A stretch of DNA of 64,000 bases. It comes from Aulostomus chinensis. Taxonomy: Eukaryota; Chordata; Actinopteri; Syngnathiformes; Aulostomidae. Under the pieces are notes generated by a model. That model was not told where the DNA came from, did not search any database, and was given only the letters and a program-made list of their open reading frames with translations. Made by a program: the position numbers and the translations under genes. The stretch spans positions 558,001-622,000 of the forward strand of contig JBBMOA010000004.1 in NCBI GenBank assembly GCA_037954235.1. Direction: 5' to 3'. Of this stretch, positions 11,399-21,639 are shown in pieces (the first letter of the stretch is position 1; the number at the start of each line of letters is the position of its first letter).

Positions 11399-13137
11399 AT
11401 AATCCAGTTTTCTTTCCATTTCTCTCTTTTTGAAATCTTTTTTCAGCACAGCTCCAATTTAATGCCCTAAGTTCCTTTCTACTACATACATACAGAGCAC
11501 ACAAAGATGCTACCCACAATACAAACACATTGCGGCACTAGCTGCTAGCAGCAGTTTTCAGACTGGCTGAATTTATATGTCATTCTTTAGTTTTTCTTAG
11601 ATAGAATTATATTGGATATCTTTAACACATTTGCCATTGGTTAACTTACTAAAGTATAAGTTGTTTTTGTCTTTCTCTCCCTTAATATTTTTTGAACTGC
11701 ACATATTAATACTTAGGTTTTTTTCAAGGAGCAGTGACATTTTAGGAGGTTCAATAATTGGCTACTTGTTCAGCTTAGCCTTGCTATTTTAGGCAAGGAC
11801 AATTGTTAGCTTTAGTGGTTTTAATAACTCAAAGTTTGGTAATACATAAGAAGATGCTGGCAGCAGAAATGACTGGTCAGTCAGATTTGCCTTGCTAGAG
11901 CTCAGGGACATGCACAAAAAGGGGCTGTTGCTCTACCCTATAAAAGAGCACCCCCCCCTTACTCTGATATCAGCCATCAGTCCTGACTGGTTAGCATTAT
12001 GTGAATTATTGTAAAATATGATGATTTAACCAATTTTAAACATCAGTTTTAAATTCTATGGACCATTAAAATAATAATAAAAACAACAACTCATTATTGC
12101 TCACATAGTTTATTGTTACTAGTTTAAGCAGAAATAGGATTTTGCACCTTGAGCATGACACTGTCATCTATAATTTGATATTCACCATGGTTTTATCATG
12201 TAATTACTTGAAAACAACAGCAGGAGCTATGAAGAGCATTCAAACTTTTTTAAAGTAATAATGTGAAAAAATAACAAATTCAAACTTTAAATGTAAACTA
12301 CTTTAAAAAAGGATTTTGATCAGATATTGTATTCATCATATAAAATAAAACATGTAGCAAACCCAAATGTGTTTTTGTGCCTGCTGTTTCTCGTTTTGTC
12401 CACCAGATGACAGCTCGCACTGTTTGTAGCTTGAGGTTTGAAAAACAATTATTTTTAGCTGCATTTTTGACATGATTTTTTTGTACAGAGTTACATGATT
12501 TGTGTTTTGGTTATAAGTAAGGGTAAAGTGTGATTTTGTTTGCTTTCATGTATACATTTCTGCTTGTTTTGAGATAGGTGTGGTTTTGCATGGAACTGGA
12601 TTTTGTTTTGGGGGACCACACACTGCTTCCTGCTTCCTTCCGGTGTGGTGTGGGCGGGCTAACCCTAACCCAATGCAGCGGCTTGACTACGCAACGGAAC
12701 TAACGGTAAAAGTAAAAGTTTAACAAGGCAAACAAATGAGTATACAACAAAGAAACAGAAATTGCAACGGAAAAAAACAACTTTAACGGCTGATTGTAGT
12801 CTAGCAACCCCCCGAGGAGGCACAAGGTTGGTGTATGTGGTGATAGTGATTATTTAATTAGCATCACTTGATGATTTGTGTACTCACGGTGCTAATATGC
12901 TAACACTCTAGCCCACTTGTTAACGTTAGGTGGCGGTATTTGCTTGATATGGTGCTAAGTGAATATTGATACAGATGGAAACAGTAAAGTAATTGCTTTT
13001 TTTGTCTTTGTTTTGCCAGGTCTCACGTTGGTTTTATGGAGTTGCTTTATGGAGCTTCAATAAACATTAAAAACCGTCAGTCGGGTCATCAGCATGTTGG
13101 TTGAAACTTGTATTTATGCAGAAAAAAACAGGTAAAA
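11399..13137. other. No gene seen; AT-rich intergenic sequence
   Basis: No long open frame, domain or terminal repeat was found. There is a C run at 11950-11957 and one short CTAACCCTAACCC at 12658-12670 that is too short to be telomeric. An AATAAA lies at 13061, with nothing upstream that I can call an exon. Confidence 0.5.
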
Positions 13138-14064
13138 GAAGCAGCGTTGTTAGAGCCTGAGCCCCTGTGCGCCCGCGGCCGGGTGGGCACCGTTGGCCCG
13201 CAACCAACGGTGTGAGAACGAAATTGGTGCGACTTGTCCTTGAAGAGATAGAAGCCTCAGTGTGATGCTCAGTATCACTGCAGAGCTCAGAGCTGGGCCT
13301 TGCAGAGGCACTCCCCCCTGCTCTCTATCGCTGTGTCAGAGTGGAGAGCAGAGGAGGATTGAGAAAGTTTTAGTGTTTCAAAGCCTAGTAACTCCCCAGA
13401 TCCTCACCAAAAGTGTAATCAAATAGCATAGTCTTGGAGGCATTTTTGTCAGGAATCCAACGGTGTATTTCTCTAAGCGATGGGAGTTGTAGTTTAGATG
13501 TGATCAGTGATTGTTTGAGACTATGTACCTGAGAGGAGATCAGCTCCCCATTGACTTGCATTATAAGTATGAATTTTGGCCCAAGTTTGAGGGCTTATCA
13601 AATGGGAACGGAGTGGGTTATTATGTCGCCTTTGACAACTTTTGATCCTTAAAATGTCTTGAGTCATGTGTTCAATTTTGGAAGCTATCGCGTGAACAGT
13701 CTAGGGGGAGATAGTTTTTATTTGGGGAGTGCATTTGGCCAAAATTGGACATTTATGTCTAATTTGTGCGCATGCGGTTGGAGTTAGGTCAGGGGGGTCT
13801 ATGTATGATTTGTCTGTCTTGATGAGACGAATAAAACAGTGTTGGTCCCATGTCTGTAGGACATTCCTACAGGCCGTGGCATGGTTATTTGTGTATGTAG
13901 GTGGCGCTATTGAGGAGAGCGTTGTTGTTTTTGTAATTATCAAATTTTTTATCGCACCCGATGTGTTTGCCAAATTTGGTGAATTTTCGAGCATGTTTAG
14001 GGGGTCAAATTAACTTTTGAAGTGGCAAATGTGTCGAGCAAACATAATAGGGGCTTCGCCCCTA
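13138..14064 (-). repeat. Left arm of a large inverted-repeat cluster (GGGCCTGAGCC repeat family)
   Basis: It starts with GAAGCAGCGTTGTTAGAGCC and is, along its length, an imperfect reverse complement of 14397-15225 and of 62906-63950. Shared landmarks are GTGTCAGAGTGGAGAGCAGA, TTGATGAGACGAATAAAACA and GTAGGACATTCCTACAGGCC. It ends in the hairpin TAGGGGC-TTC-GCCCCTA (14048-14064). Its open frames recur in every copy and carry no domain I know. It is a high-copy, probably nonautonomous DNA repeat of uncertain superfamily. Confidence 0.7.
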
Positions 14065-14396
14065 CAATTTGGACACAAATGTCCAATTTTGGACAGTTTT
14101 GTGCCCCGAACAAACGCCATCTCCTCCTAGGGCGTTCATGGTATCACTTCTAAAACTTTATACATGACTCTCCAAACTGTGCTGATTAAAAGTTGTTAAA
14201 ACATACATACATACTCTCAAACACTCACTTCTCACATGTAAACTAAAACTCCCACAGCTTCAAAATACACACCACTGTATTCCTGACAAAAATCCCAACA
14301 AAAATATGGTATTATGTTCCACTTTTGCCCAACATATGCAGAGGTATTTGATTTTGACACACTAGAAATGTCAAAATCCTCCTCTGCTCTGAAGTA
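14065..14396 (+). repeat. Partial second copy of the same repeat, plus orientation
   Basis: It begins CAATTTGGACACAAATGTCC directly after the central hairpin and matches the family from its middle onward (compare 63220-63650). It stops in the CCTCCTCTGCTCT segment near 14390, where a further copy begins from its own left part. The copy therefore lacks both family ends. Confidence 0.65.
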
Positions 14397-15225
14397 CTGA
14401 AGGGTGCGGCGAAAAATACAATAATTAATAAAATAAAAAGAAGCGCTGTACTCAATAGCGCCACCTAGATAAACAAAAAGCCAAGCCACGGCCTGTAGGA
14501 ATGTCCTACAGACATGGGACCAACACCGTTTTATTCGTCTCATCAAGACGGACAAATCATACACAGACACCCCTGACCTAACTCAAACAGGATGTCCACA
14601 ATTTGGACACGAATGTCTAATTTTGGACAATTTTGCGCCCTGACAAAACGCTATCTCCTCCTAGGGTCCCATGGTATCGCTTTCAAAACTTCATACATAA
14701 CTCTCCAAACTCTGCTGATCAAAAGTTTTTATATAGCATAAACGGTTTGGGTTTTATAAGCCCTCAAAGTGGGGGGAGACACTTTTACACTTTTCACCTT
14801 ACAATGGAAACTAATGGGGCACCTGTCTGCTCTCATGGTACATACTCTCAAACACTCGCTTCTCACATGTAAACTAAAACTCCCACAGCTTCAAAATACA
14901 CACCACTGTATTCCTGACAAAAATCCCTACAAAAATATGGTGTTATGTTCCATTTTTGCCCCACATATGCAGAGCTATTTGATTTTGACACACTAAAAAT
15001 GTCACAATCCTCCTCTGCTCTCCACTCTGACACAGACAGCAGAGGGCAGTGGGGGAGGGGTTCTTAAAGGGCCAGCTCTCAGCTCTGCTCTCACTCCATC
15101 AGACTCAGGCTTCTAACTCCTAAACTACAAGGCCCAGGGATTTAACAATTACACTGTTGGATTCAGGCCGGCGTGAACGGCCACGTGGGGGCTCAGGCCC
15201 TAACAATGCTGCCTGTAGCTTTAAT
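14397..15225 (+). repeat. Right arm of the inverted-repeat cluster
   Basis: It opens with TGAAGGGTGCGGCGAAAAAT and runs through the family landmarks (CCTGTAGGAATGTCCTACAG, CACACCACTGTATTCCTGAC, CCTCCTCTGCTCTCCACTC). It closes with GGGGCTCAGGCCCTAACAAT and GCTGCCTGTAGC. Together with 13138-14064 it makes arms of roughly 0.8-0.9 kb in opposite orientation. Confidence 0.7.
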
Positions 15226-16049
15226 TTATGATTTTTTGGTAAATCAAGAGAGGAAGTTCAGCCAAAGAGAGCAAATGGTCTGTTGCCTGAGCCAGTGAAC
15301 AGCCCAAACCTCTGTACATCCCTGTCAGAGCTTATTTGAAAAAGGGTCTCGTCCTTTTTCCTTTCCATTCGACAATGGACCCCGATAACTGCTGATTCAA
15401 TCATATAAAGAATTTAGAGGAACCAGAGAGTAAATTGATGGGGGACTTTCACATCTGTTATCTTCTTCAACACTGTATGGATAACACAGCTCAGTGCTGT
15501 TAACAATGCCAGCTGCATAGTTGGCAGCCCTCCAGTGCAGCTGTTACAATGTCCTGGTTATACATTTACAAACATAACCAGCCATCTGAACTGTATATCT
15601 TCAGTTTAGCTGCTCCATCTCTTAATAACCTGCCTATTATCAATCTCAGCTGAAGGTCTAATTATTATTTCTGTGCATGTTAACATAGTGGGTCTTTCCA
15701 TGACGTCATGAGTTGTTTGTTTTTTTTATAGGTGCCTGCTTCACAGTGCTGTAGCAGACATATGAATGAATGCAGTTGTGCCTTTTTTTCTGCAGTGAGA
15801 AGAGTCAAGTTTATTTTGACATATTTTATGCAGTAAAAATTGTTGTAAAAATGGTTGCTTAAATTAGAGACCTGGTTTATTTCTCTTTTGCATAATCACA
15901 ATCATAATGCATTTTTTTATCTGTTCACTCAAACAATACTTGTTCATTGTAATAATCAATAACTGCAGCTTTAGTGCATGCCTTCCAATGCACATATTCC
16001 AATCTTAACAAAACAAGTCTGCCTGGTCTAAATGGTCTGTTGATGGTTT
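15226..16049. other. No recognisable feature
   Basis: Mixed-composition sequence without a supported reading frame or repeat end. It separates the inverted-repeat cluster from a SINE scrap. Confidence 0.45.
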
Positions 16050-16118
16050 TATGTCCAGGACGTACCCTGACTCTCGCCCGGAAGCTGCTGGGATAGGCTC
16101 CAGAAATGAGGATGGTCA
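16050..16118 (+). mobile_element. Short 3' fragment of the tRNA-like SINE-type repeat
   Basis: The segment ACTCTCGCCCGGAAGCTGCT followed by GGGATAGGCTCCAG matches the 3' third of the family copies at 16256 and 57989. Only about 60 bases remain. Confidence 0.6.
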
Positions 16119-16255
16119 TAAAAATAACTGTTGCACGAAGTTCTACATCGGTGGTAATGAAACAAACTAAACAAGGCATATGAAAAGTGTTTGTGGCAAT
16201 GCTTATGAGAGTGGCAGGAAGATTTATTTTTGATTTAGATATTACCTGATTAGGC

Positions 16256-16606
16256 TTCACGGTGGTGCAGTGGTTAGCACTGTCGCCTCACAGCAAGAAG
16301 GTTCCGGGTTTGAGTCCCGGCTCGGGCACGGGATCTTTCCGTGTGAGTCTCCATGTTCTCCCCGTGCCTGCGTGGGTTCTCTCTGGTACTCCTAGGGGAC
16401 TAAGCTGATTGGATTCTCTAAATTGACCGCAGGTATGAATGTGAGTGTGAATGGTTGTTTGTCTTTGTATGTTGGCCCTGCGATGGCCTGGCGACCTGTC
16501 CTCAGTGCACCCCGCCTCTTGCCTGTTGACGCTGGGATAGGCTCCAGCCCCCCCACGACCCTTAATGTAGGAATAAGCGGAAGACAATGGATGGATGGAT
16601 GGGATG
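16256..16606 (+). mobile_element. tRNA-like SINE-type repeat, near full length
   Basis: The head contains TGGTGCAGTGG at 16263-16273 (fits an A box) and GGTTTGAGTCC at 16307-16317 (fits a B box, GGTTCRANTCC). That spacing suits an internal RNA polymerase III promoter. The body continues through GAGTCTCCATGTTCTCCCCG and CCTGTTGACGCTGGGATAGG. It ends in a short tandem tail of GGAT units (about 16590-16606). There is no coding capacity, so mobilisation would need a LINE. Confidence 0.75.
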
Positions 16607-17400
16607 GATATTACCTGATTAACAAAAACTGGACAATGCCACCCTGAGAATTCCACCCATTGTTTTAAAGTGAGATTACACATTGCAAGGCACACATTTG
16701 TTTCCTGAGAGGCAGAAGATATAATTTGCCTTTTAAAAGCACTACTTATTTTATTAGAAAAAAAATATTTGCTTGAGGCAGTAAAAGCAATTCACACAGG
16801 GACAGAAGGGAAGGGGGGGGGTAAACAGAGGATTTGGGATCCCATTGAAAAAAATGGAATAAATTCATCTTGAGTACATGTGACAACCACATACGCATTT
16901 CTGTGAAGGAAAACCATGACCAGGGAGAACACAACACACAGGAGGGGAACCTTTTGGGGTCTGGATCAAAGCAGCAGGCAGTTAAGGATGTTTTCAATAA
17001 ACATGGTGGTGTAACAGAGTAAATATGTATGATCTCACTTGCCATCCGTGGCTGTGCTTTTTTTGTAATTTTCGGTCCACCGCACCTTATTGTAAAATCC
17101 TACCTTTTGGGGGCACCTGAATGCCACAGGCCCATGCAGACTGGGGGTGTGTATCCTGTTCTCACTCACTCTACTGTCAGGGGTGCCATGTGGTAGGTTG
17201 GTTGTATTGTTTGTGCTTCGGTTTTGTGTCGTATTTTTATATTAAATGTCTTTTCCTTGTGTGATATGGGTAATGATCTCTGGACCACAGCAATTGGGTG
17301 CACAATTATCACGCTGAATGTGTCTGTCATGTAAATGACTAAAGGTTGCCAGCTGGATATTTCTAGCTTCATGCTAACAGTGGAGATACAACTTTGAATC
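16607..17400. other. No recognisable feature
   Basis: Contains a G run at 16815-16823 and unsupported short frames on both strands. The right part may include the 5' flank or untranslated region of the L2 copy that follows, but I cannot place that boundary. Confidence 0.45.
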
Positions 17401-17747
17401 GGTTGAAATTCCTTTCTTTTAGCCTCTGGTGAGATGAGCTAGGCTTGTGGGATGACCACAAAAGATTTCCTCTGTTACCAGGTGCAATAAGAGCGCATCG
17501 AAGTCTGCCTACGAATTTCCTGGTCGTCTGTCCATGCAAAATACTCAACGCAGAAGTCACTACTGCTACAGTGGCAAACCCCAGAAAAAGCTCAAAACAC
17601 ACGAAACCCCACAGTGGTGACAGCAGGGTGGCTAGCTGCTGGATCTTGGAGGCACTCAAAACAGAGGAAGCACAGGAAAAAACAAGAAGTTCGAAAAAGA
17701 GACACAAGCATAAAAAATGCCAAAGTCAGCACTCTGGGAACAAAGGT

Positions 17748-18640
17748 ATGGCTTCCCCCTCTCGCTCTCCTCTCTCCTGCTCAGTGTGCCACATGTTCAG
17801 TTACTCCTCAGCCTCCTTTAGTGGTATGGATAAGTGAGTTAAACGTAGTTTGTTTGTAGCGTTGGAGGCGAGGCTTAGCGAGGTTGAATTGGACCTGCGG
17901 CGGCTACGCACTGATGGATCCAAACAATTAGCCGCAAGAGCTAGCCAGTCCCCATTAGCTGGTATGGACCGTCTTAGCTTAGCTCCGACTAGCAGCTCCC
18001 GAGCAGCTGGGAAACAAGGGCAGCTGGATGACTGTCTGAAGGAAGCATAGTCCGAAGCAGAAGCCTGCTGTCAGTGACCAACCACCAATTCACGTCTCGA
18101 ATAGGTTCTCCCCACTCGGCAACACACCCGCCGAGAAAACTACTCTGGTAATTGAAAGTTCCCTTCTCAGAAACTCGAAATTAGCGACACTGGCAACCAT
18201 AGTCTAGTGCATTCCAGGGGCCAGAGTGGGCGACATCGAGTCAAATTTAAAACTGCTGTCTAAACGTAAACGTAAATATGGTAAAATTGTTATTCACGTC
18301 AGCGGTAATGACATCCAACTACGCCAGTCGGAGGTCACAAAAATGAAATTGAATCGGTGTGTACATTTGCGAAAACGATGTCGGACTCCGTAGTGTTCTC
18401 TGGACCCCTGCCTAATTGGACCAGTGACGACGTGTTAAGCCACATGTCATTGTTCAACCGCTGGCTGTCAAGGTGGTGTCCAGCAAACCAAGTGGGCTTC
18501 ATAGATAACTCAAGAAATCTTTCTGGGGGAGACCTGGTCTGATTATGAGGGACGGCATCCATCCCACGTTGGAGGGAGCTGCTCTCATCTCTAGAAATAT
18601 GGCCCAGTTTATAACAGAACCAAAACCCTGACAACCCAGA
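17748..18640 (+). pseudogene. L2 ORF1: Cys motif plus SGNH-esterase-like domain
   Basis: ATG at 17748 gives MASPSRSPLSCSVCHMFSYS, followed by a stop where the copy at 25340 has Cys. A coil-forming segment follows (FVALEARLSEVELDLRR). The downstream esterase-like block shows IESSLLRN (the GSS nucleophile box in other copies), VIHVSGNDI (the GxND box) and RDGIHPTLEG (the D-x-x-H box). Frames change near 17835, 18050 and 18340. L2/CR1 ORF1 proteins of this kind are known to carry SGNH hydrolase domains. Their role in retrotransposition is not settled. Confidence 0.7.
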
Positions 18641-18839
18641 GTTAAGACCAGGAAGCAGACCTGCCGTCTTACCCGCTTCTCTGCGGCCATCCATTCGGGC
18701 AGTTACCCACCCAAAACTACATAGAGACTGTGTCTGTCCCCCGACCATGTCAGTTTACTCATTCCAATTCTACTTGTAGAGGAGTCAATCAGAAAAACCG
18801 AATCAAAATTAACACAACCACTAAATTAACTCCAAAAAA

Positions 18840-19725
18840 AAATCTAAAAATGAGATGTGGACTATAGAATATCAGATCTCTGATGCCAAAAACTGAATTG
18901 GTAAATGAACTGAAATCTGAATTTGTATTGACCTGCTCTATCTCACTGAAACCTGGCTGCGTGATGATGAGTATGTTAGTTTAAATGAATTCACTCCTCC
19001 CAGTCACATTAATACTCATATTCCTCGAGGCTCTGGCCGAGGAGGTGGAGTTGCTGCCATTTTTGACAGAAGTTTAGTAATAAATCCCAAACCCAAAATA
19101 AGTTTTAATTCATTTGAAAGCCTGATTCTTAGTTTGTCTCATCCGGCCTGGAAAACAATACAGCCAGTCTTATTTATTATTTTGTACCGCCCTCCTGGTC
19201 CTTACTCTGAATTCTTATCTGAATTCTCAGAGTTTATATCCAGTTTAGTTCTCAAATCTGATTAAGTCATTATTGTAGGTGACTTCAATATTCATGTGGA
19301 TGTTGATAACGACAGTCTGAGTGCTGCATTTATATCTCTTCTAGCCACAATTGGTTTCCATCAGTCTGTTCATAAACCGACTCACTGTCACAACCACACC
19401 CTCGACCTCATCCTAACATATGGAATTAAAGCTGAATAACCAGTTGTATTTCCACAGAACGCGCTTTTATCAGACCATCAATTGATCACTTTTGAATTTG
19501 CACTAATCGACTACACTCCACTCAGGAAAATGGTGGTTTCCAGATGTTTATCTGATCAGGCTGTAGCTAGATTTAAGGAAGCAATTCCATTGGCGCTAAA
19601 TTCAGCGTCATGTCCCATTGATACAGAGGAAACTTTTGTCAATCTTCGTCCCTCCCAAATTGACCCTTTTAATGATAGTGCAACAGGTACCTTAGGAACA
19701 ATTTTGGACTCAATTGCCCCATGAA
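18840..19725 (+). pseudogene. L2 ORF2 N-terminal endonuclease (APE type), inactivated
   Basis: MRCGL-stop-NIRSL opens the domain, with a TAG where related copies have a Leu codon. Landmarks are LTETWL-like text near 18940, GRGGGVAAIF near 19045, VGDFNIHVDVD (metal-binding Asp-Asn pair) near 19280 and a LLSDHQLITFEF block near 19470 (catalytic SDH). The open stretch 19482-19724 is the final part of the endonuclease plus the first linker residues. The enzyme would nick target DNA to prime reverse transcription. Stops and shifts prevent this here. Confidence 0.7.
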
Positions 19726-20300
19726 AAAAGAAATCTATAAATCCAAGGAAACAAGCACCTTGGTACAATTCAGAAACCTGACAGCTTAAACAAAAAAACC
19801 CAGAAGTTACAGAGAATATGGCGCTCCTCCAAACTGGAGGAGTCTCACATCATCTGGCAAGACAGCCTTAAAAGTTATAAGGAAGCCCTTCGTATAACGA
19901 GAGCAGCCTACTACTCAGCAGTAATAGAGGAACACAAGAATAACCTCAGGTTCCTCTTCAGTACTGTAGTCAGACTGACAGAGAGCCACAGCTCTGCTGA
20001 ACCAAGCATTCCTGTTTCCCTGAGCAGCAAAGATTTCATGGACTTCTTTAATGACAAAATTGTCCTTATTAGAGAGAAAATTCACCTCCTCCTGCCATCA
20101 GCTGACAACATGGCACCTATAGCCTCAGAAGCCTTAGAGGCTGCTGGAGGACCAGACGAACACTTTGACAGTTTTTCTACTGTTAGCCTTGATGAGCTCA
20201 GTTCAATCATTTCCTCCTCTAAACCATCCACCTGTCTTCTAGACCCCATCCCAACCAAGCTACTTAAGGACTCTCTAACCCTCGTTAGCCCCTCCCTCTA
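19726..20300 (+). pseudogene. L2 ORF2 linker between endonuclease and reverse transcriptase
   Basis: The frame 20038-20301 (MDFFNDKIVLIREKIHLLLP) and the preceding piece with KSYKEALRITRAAYYSAVIE match the linker of L2 ORF2. It ends inside SKPSTCLLDPIPTKLLKDSL, which normally leads straight into the reverse-transcriptase fingers. The domain is cut off here by the MITE and the deletion. Confidence 0.7.
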
Positions 20301-20302
20301 AA

Positions 20303-20763
20303 GCCTGATTTATGCTTCTGCATCGTGGCGACGCCGTACCTACGCCGTCAACGCAGACCCCTACGCCGTAGCCCGACGTGCACCTCCAAAAAATCCTGAC
20401 TACGCGTCACGTCGACGCGTAGTGACGTGAACGTCAACGGACTGTGATTGGTCCGCTCACACGACGTTTACGGTTCAGCACAACAACACTGCCATTTTTA
20501 AAGTTTCTGTGGTGAGAGCAACACGCAAAAATAAAAATGGACCAAGCCGAAGAAAGAGTTATCGAGGAGGTTCACAGGTATGACCACCTTTACAACTTCC
20601 ATCGTTGTCTCTGTCTCTGACCCATGTGCTATGACCGGAAGAAAACTAAGGAATTCGACAAGAGTCCCCCAAAACCATACGAAGATAAAGCCACACCCCT
20701 CTAGTGGCTTGGCGGTGAATTACAGAGCAACGCGTTCCCTCGACGCAGAACTATAAATCCACA
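20303..20763. mobile_element. PIF/Harbinger-type MITE carrying the start of a MADF gene
   Basis: CTGATTTATGCTTCTGCATCG (20305-20325) and CGACGCAGAACTATAAATCC (20741-20760) are imperfect terminal inverted repeats. They are of the GGTTTATACTTCTGCGTCG type common among fish Harbinger elements. CTCTAAAG before the left end and CTTTAGAG at about 20778 are also mirrored, so the exact ends are uncertain. The interior is CpG-rich (CTACGCGTCACGTCGACGCG). It holds the first codons of a MADF-domain protein. It lies in the middle of an L2 copy and so is younger than that L2. Confidence 0.65.
20537..20620 (+). pseudogene. Truncated start of a Harbinger MADF-domain protein
   Basis: ATG at 20537 begins MDQAEERVIEEVHRYDHLYN, matching the first helix of MADF domains (an E-x-x-K/R-x-x-x-x-L-Y-N type signature). 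Some Harbinger elements encode such a DNA-binding partner of the transposase. The frame stops after 27 residues, and no other part of the domain can be read before the right terminus. Confidence 0.55.
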
Positions 20764-20789
20764 ATGACGACGTAGGGTCTTTAGAGTTT

Positions 20790-21512
20790 CTAAAAGTAGA
20801 ATGGGAGCCAGAGCCTTCAGCTATCAGGCTCCCCTCCTGTGGAACCGTCTCCCAGTTTCGAACCGGGATGCAGACACCCTCTCGACCTTTAAGAGCAGAC
20901 TAAAGACCTTCCTTTTTGATCAGGCTTATAGTTAGGGCTGCTTAGGCTGCTGGGGGATCTCCCATGGTGCACTGGGCTTCTCTCTCCTCCTCTCTGTCCT
21001 CGTATATTTGTCACACATAAATCATACTCATACATATTACTAACTTGTCTTCTTTTCCGGAGCCTTTGGGCTCCCTTTATCCCAGATCCCGGGTGCTGCT
21101 GGAGGAGGCTGCAGACCTCAAGAGGCTCAAGCTACCACCCATAGCTCCACCTGCTCACGTCCCTGTTTGTCCATCAGTCTCTTCCCTTCTCTCTTTCTTT
21201 ATCTCTGTCCCACTCTTTCCTTCTGCAGATCTATCTTCCTCCATTATCTGTCTTTGTTTCCGCCCCGCTCTCTTTCTTCCCAACCGGTCGAAGCAGAAGC
21301 CCGTCCCCACAGAGCCTGGGTCTGCTTAACGTTCCTGCCTGTTAAAAGGAAGGTTTTCGTCGCCGCTGTTGCAGGATGTGCTTGCTCATGGAGAATTGTT
21401 GAGTGTAAATTCATTGAAGGAGTGTGGTACTAGACCTGCTCTACTTGTAAAGTGTCATGAGATAACTTTTGTTGTGATTTGGCACTATATAAATAAAATT
21501 GACTTGACTTCT
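20790..21512 (+). mobile_element. L2 LINE 3' region and 3' end
   Basis: GCCAGAGCCTTCAGCTATCA leads into the last ORF2 codons (LWNRLPVSNRDADTLSTFKS read near 20840) and the untranslated region. The stop at about 20932 follows FLFDQAYS. The 3' end AAATAAAATTGACTTGACTT has a short direct tail repeat (TTGAC twice), as in L2 clade members. The same 3' end is seen near 11396. Confidence 0.75.
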
Positions 21513-21639
21513 GTCAGCTTAACCCTTAGCCCATCTCTCCAGTGCTCTGGAATGGGGGAAGTCACCAAAGTCTATGAGACCAGAGTCAAATTGTGGTGTC
21601 CTTCCAGTCTCTTAATTCCTGTTGGGCTGCTGGCCAGGC

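Larger units (their letters stand above)
17748..21512 (+). mobile_element. L2-clade LINE, long copy with reverse transcriptase deleted
   Basis: The order is ORF1 start (17748), esterase domain (to about 18640), endonuclease (about 18840-19530), linker (to 20300), a Harbinger MITE (20303-20763), then the L2 3' region (about 20790-21512). The 3' region includes CCTTCCTTTTTGATCAGGCT and ends AAATAAAATTGACTTGACTT. The reverse-transcriptase core is missing between the linker and the 3' region, exactly where the MITE sits. The true 5' end may lie up to about 350 bases before 17748. Confidence 0.8.

Noticed and set aside
12658..12670. Telomeric repeat
   Set aside because: Only about two CTAACC units. 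A chance match or a tiny interstitial trace.
13729..14013. Open frame with a hydrophobic stretch, repeated at 14232-14570 on the other strand
   Set aside because: The same frame text recurs only because the repeat recurs in inverted orientation. It has no start context or domain and differs in length in each copy.
16263..16317. A true tRNA gene
   Set aside because: A and B boxes are present but there is no acceptor stem or full cloverleaf, and the unit continues for 300 bases as a dispersed repeat.
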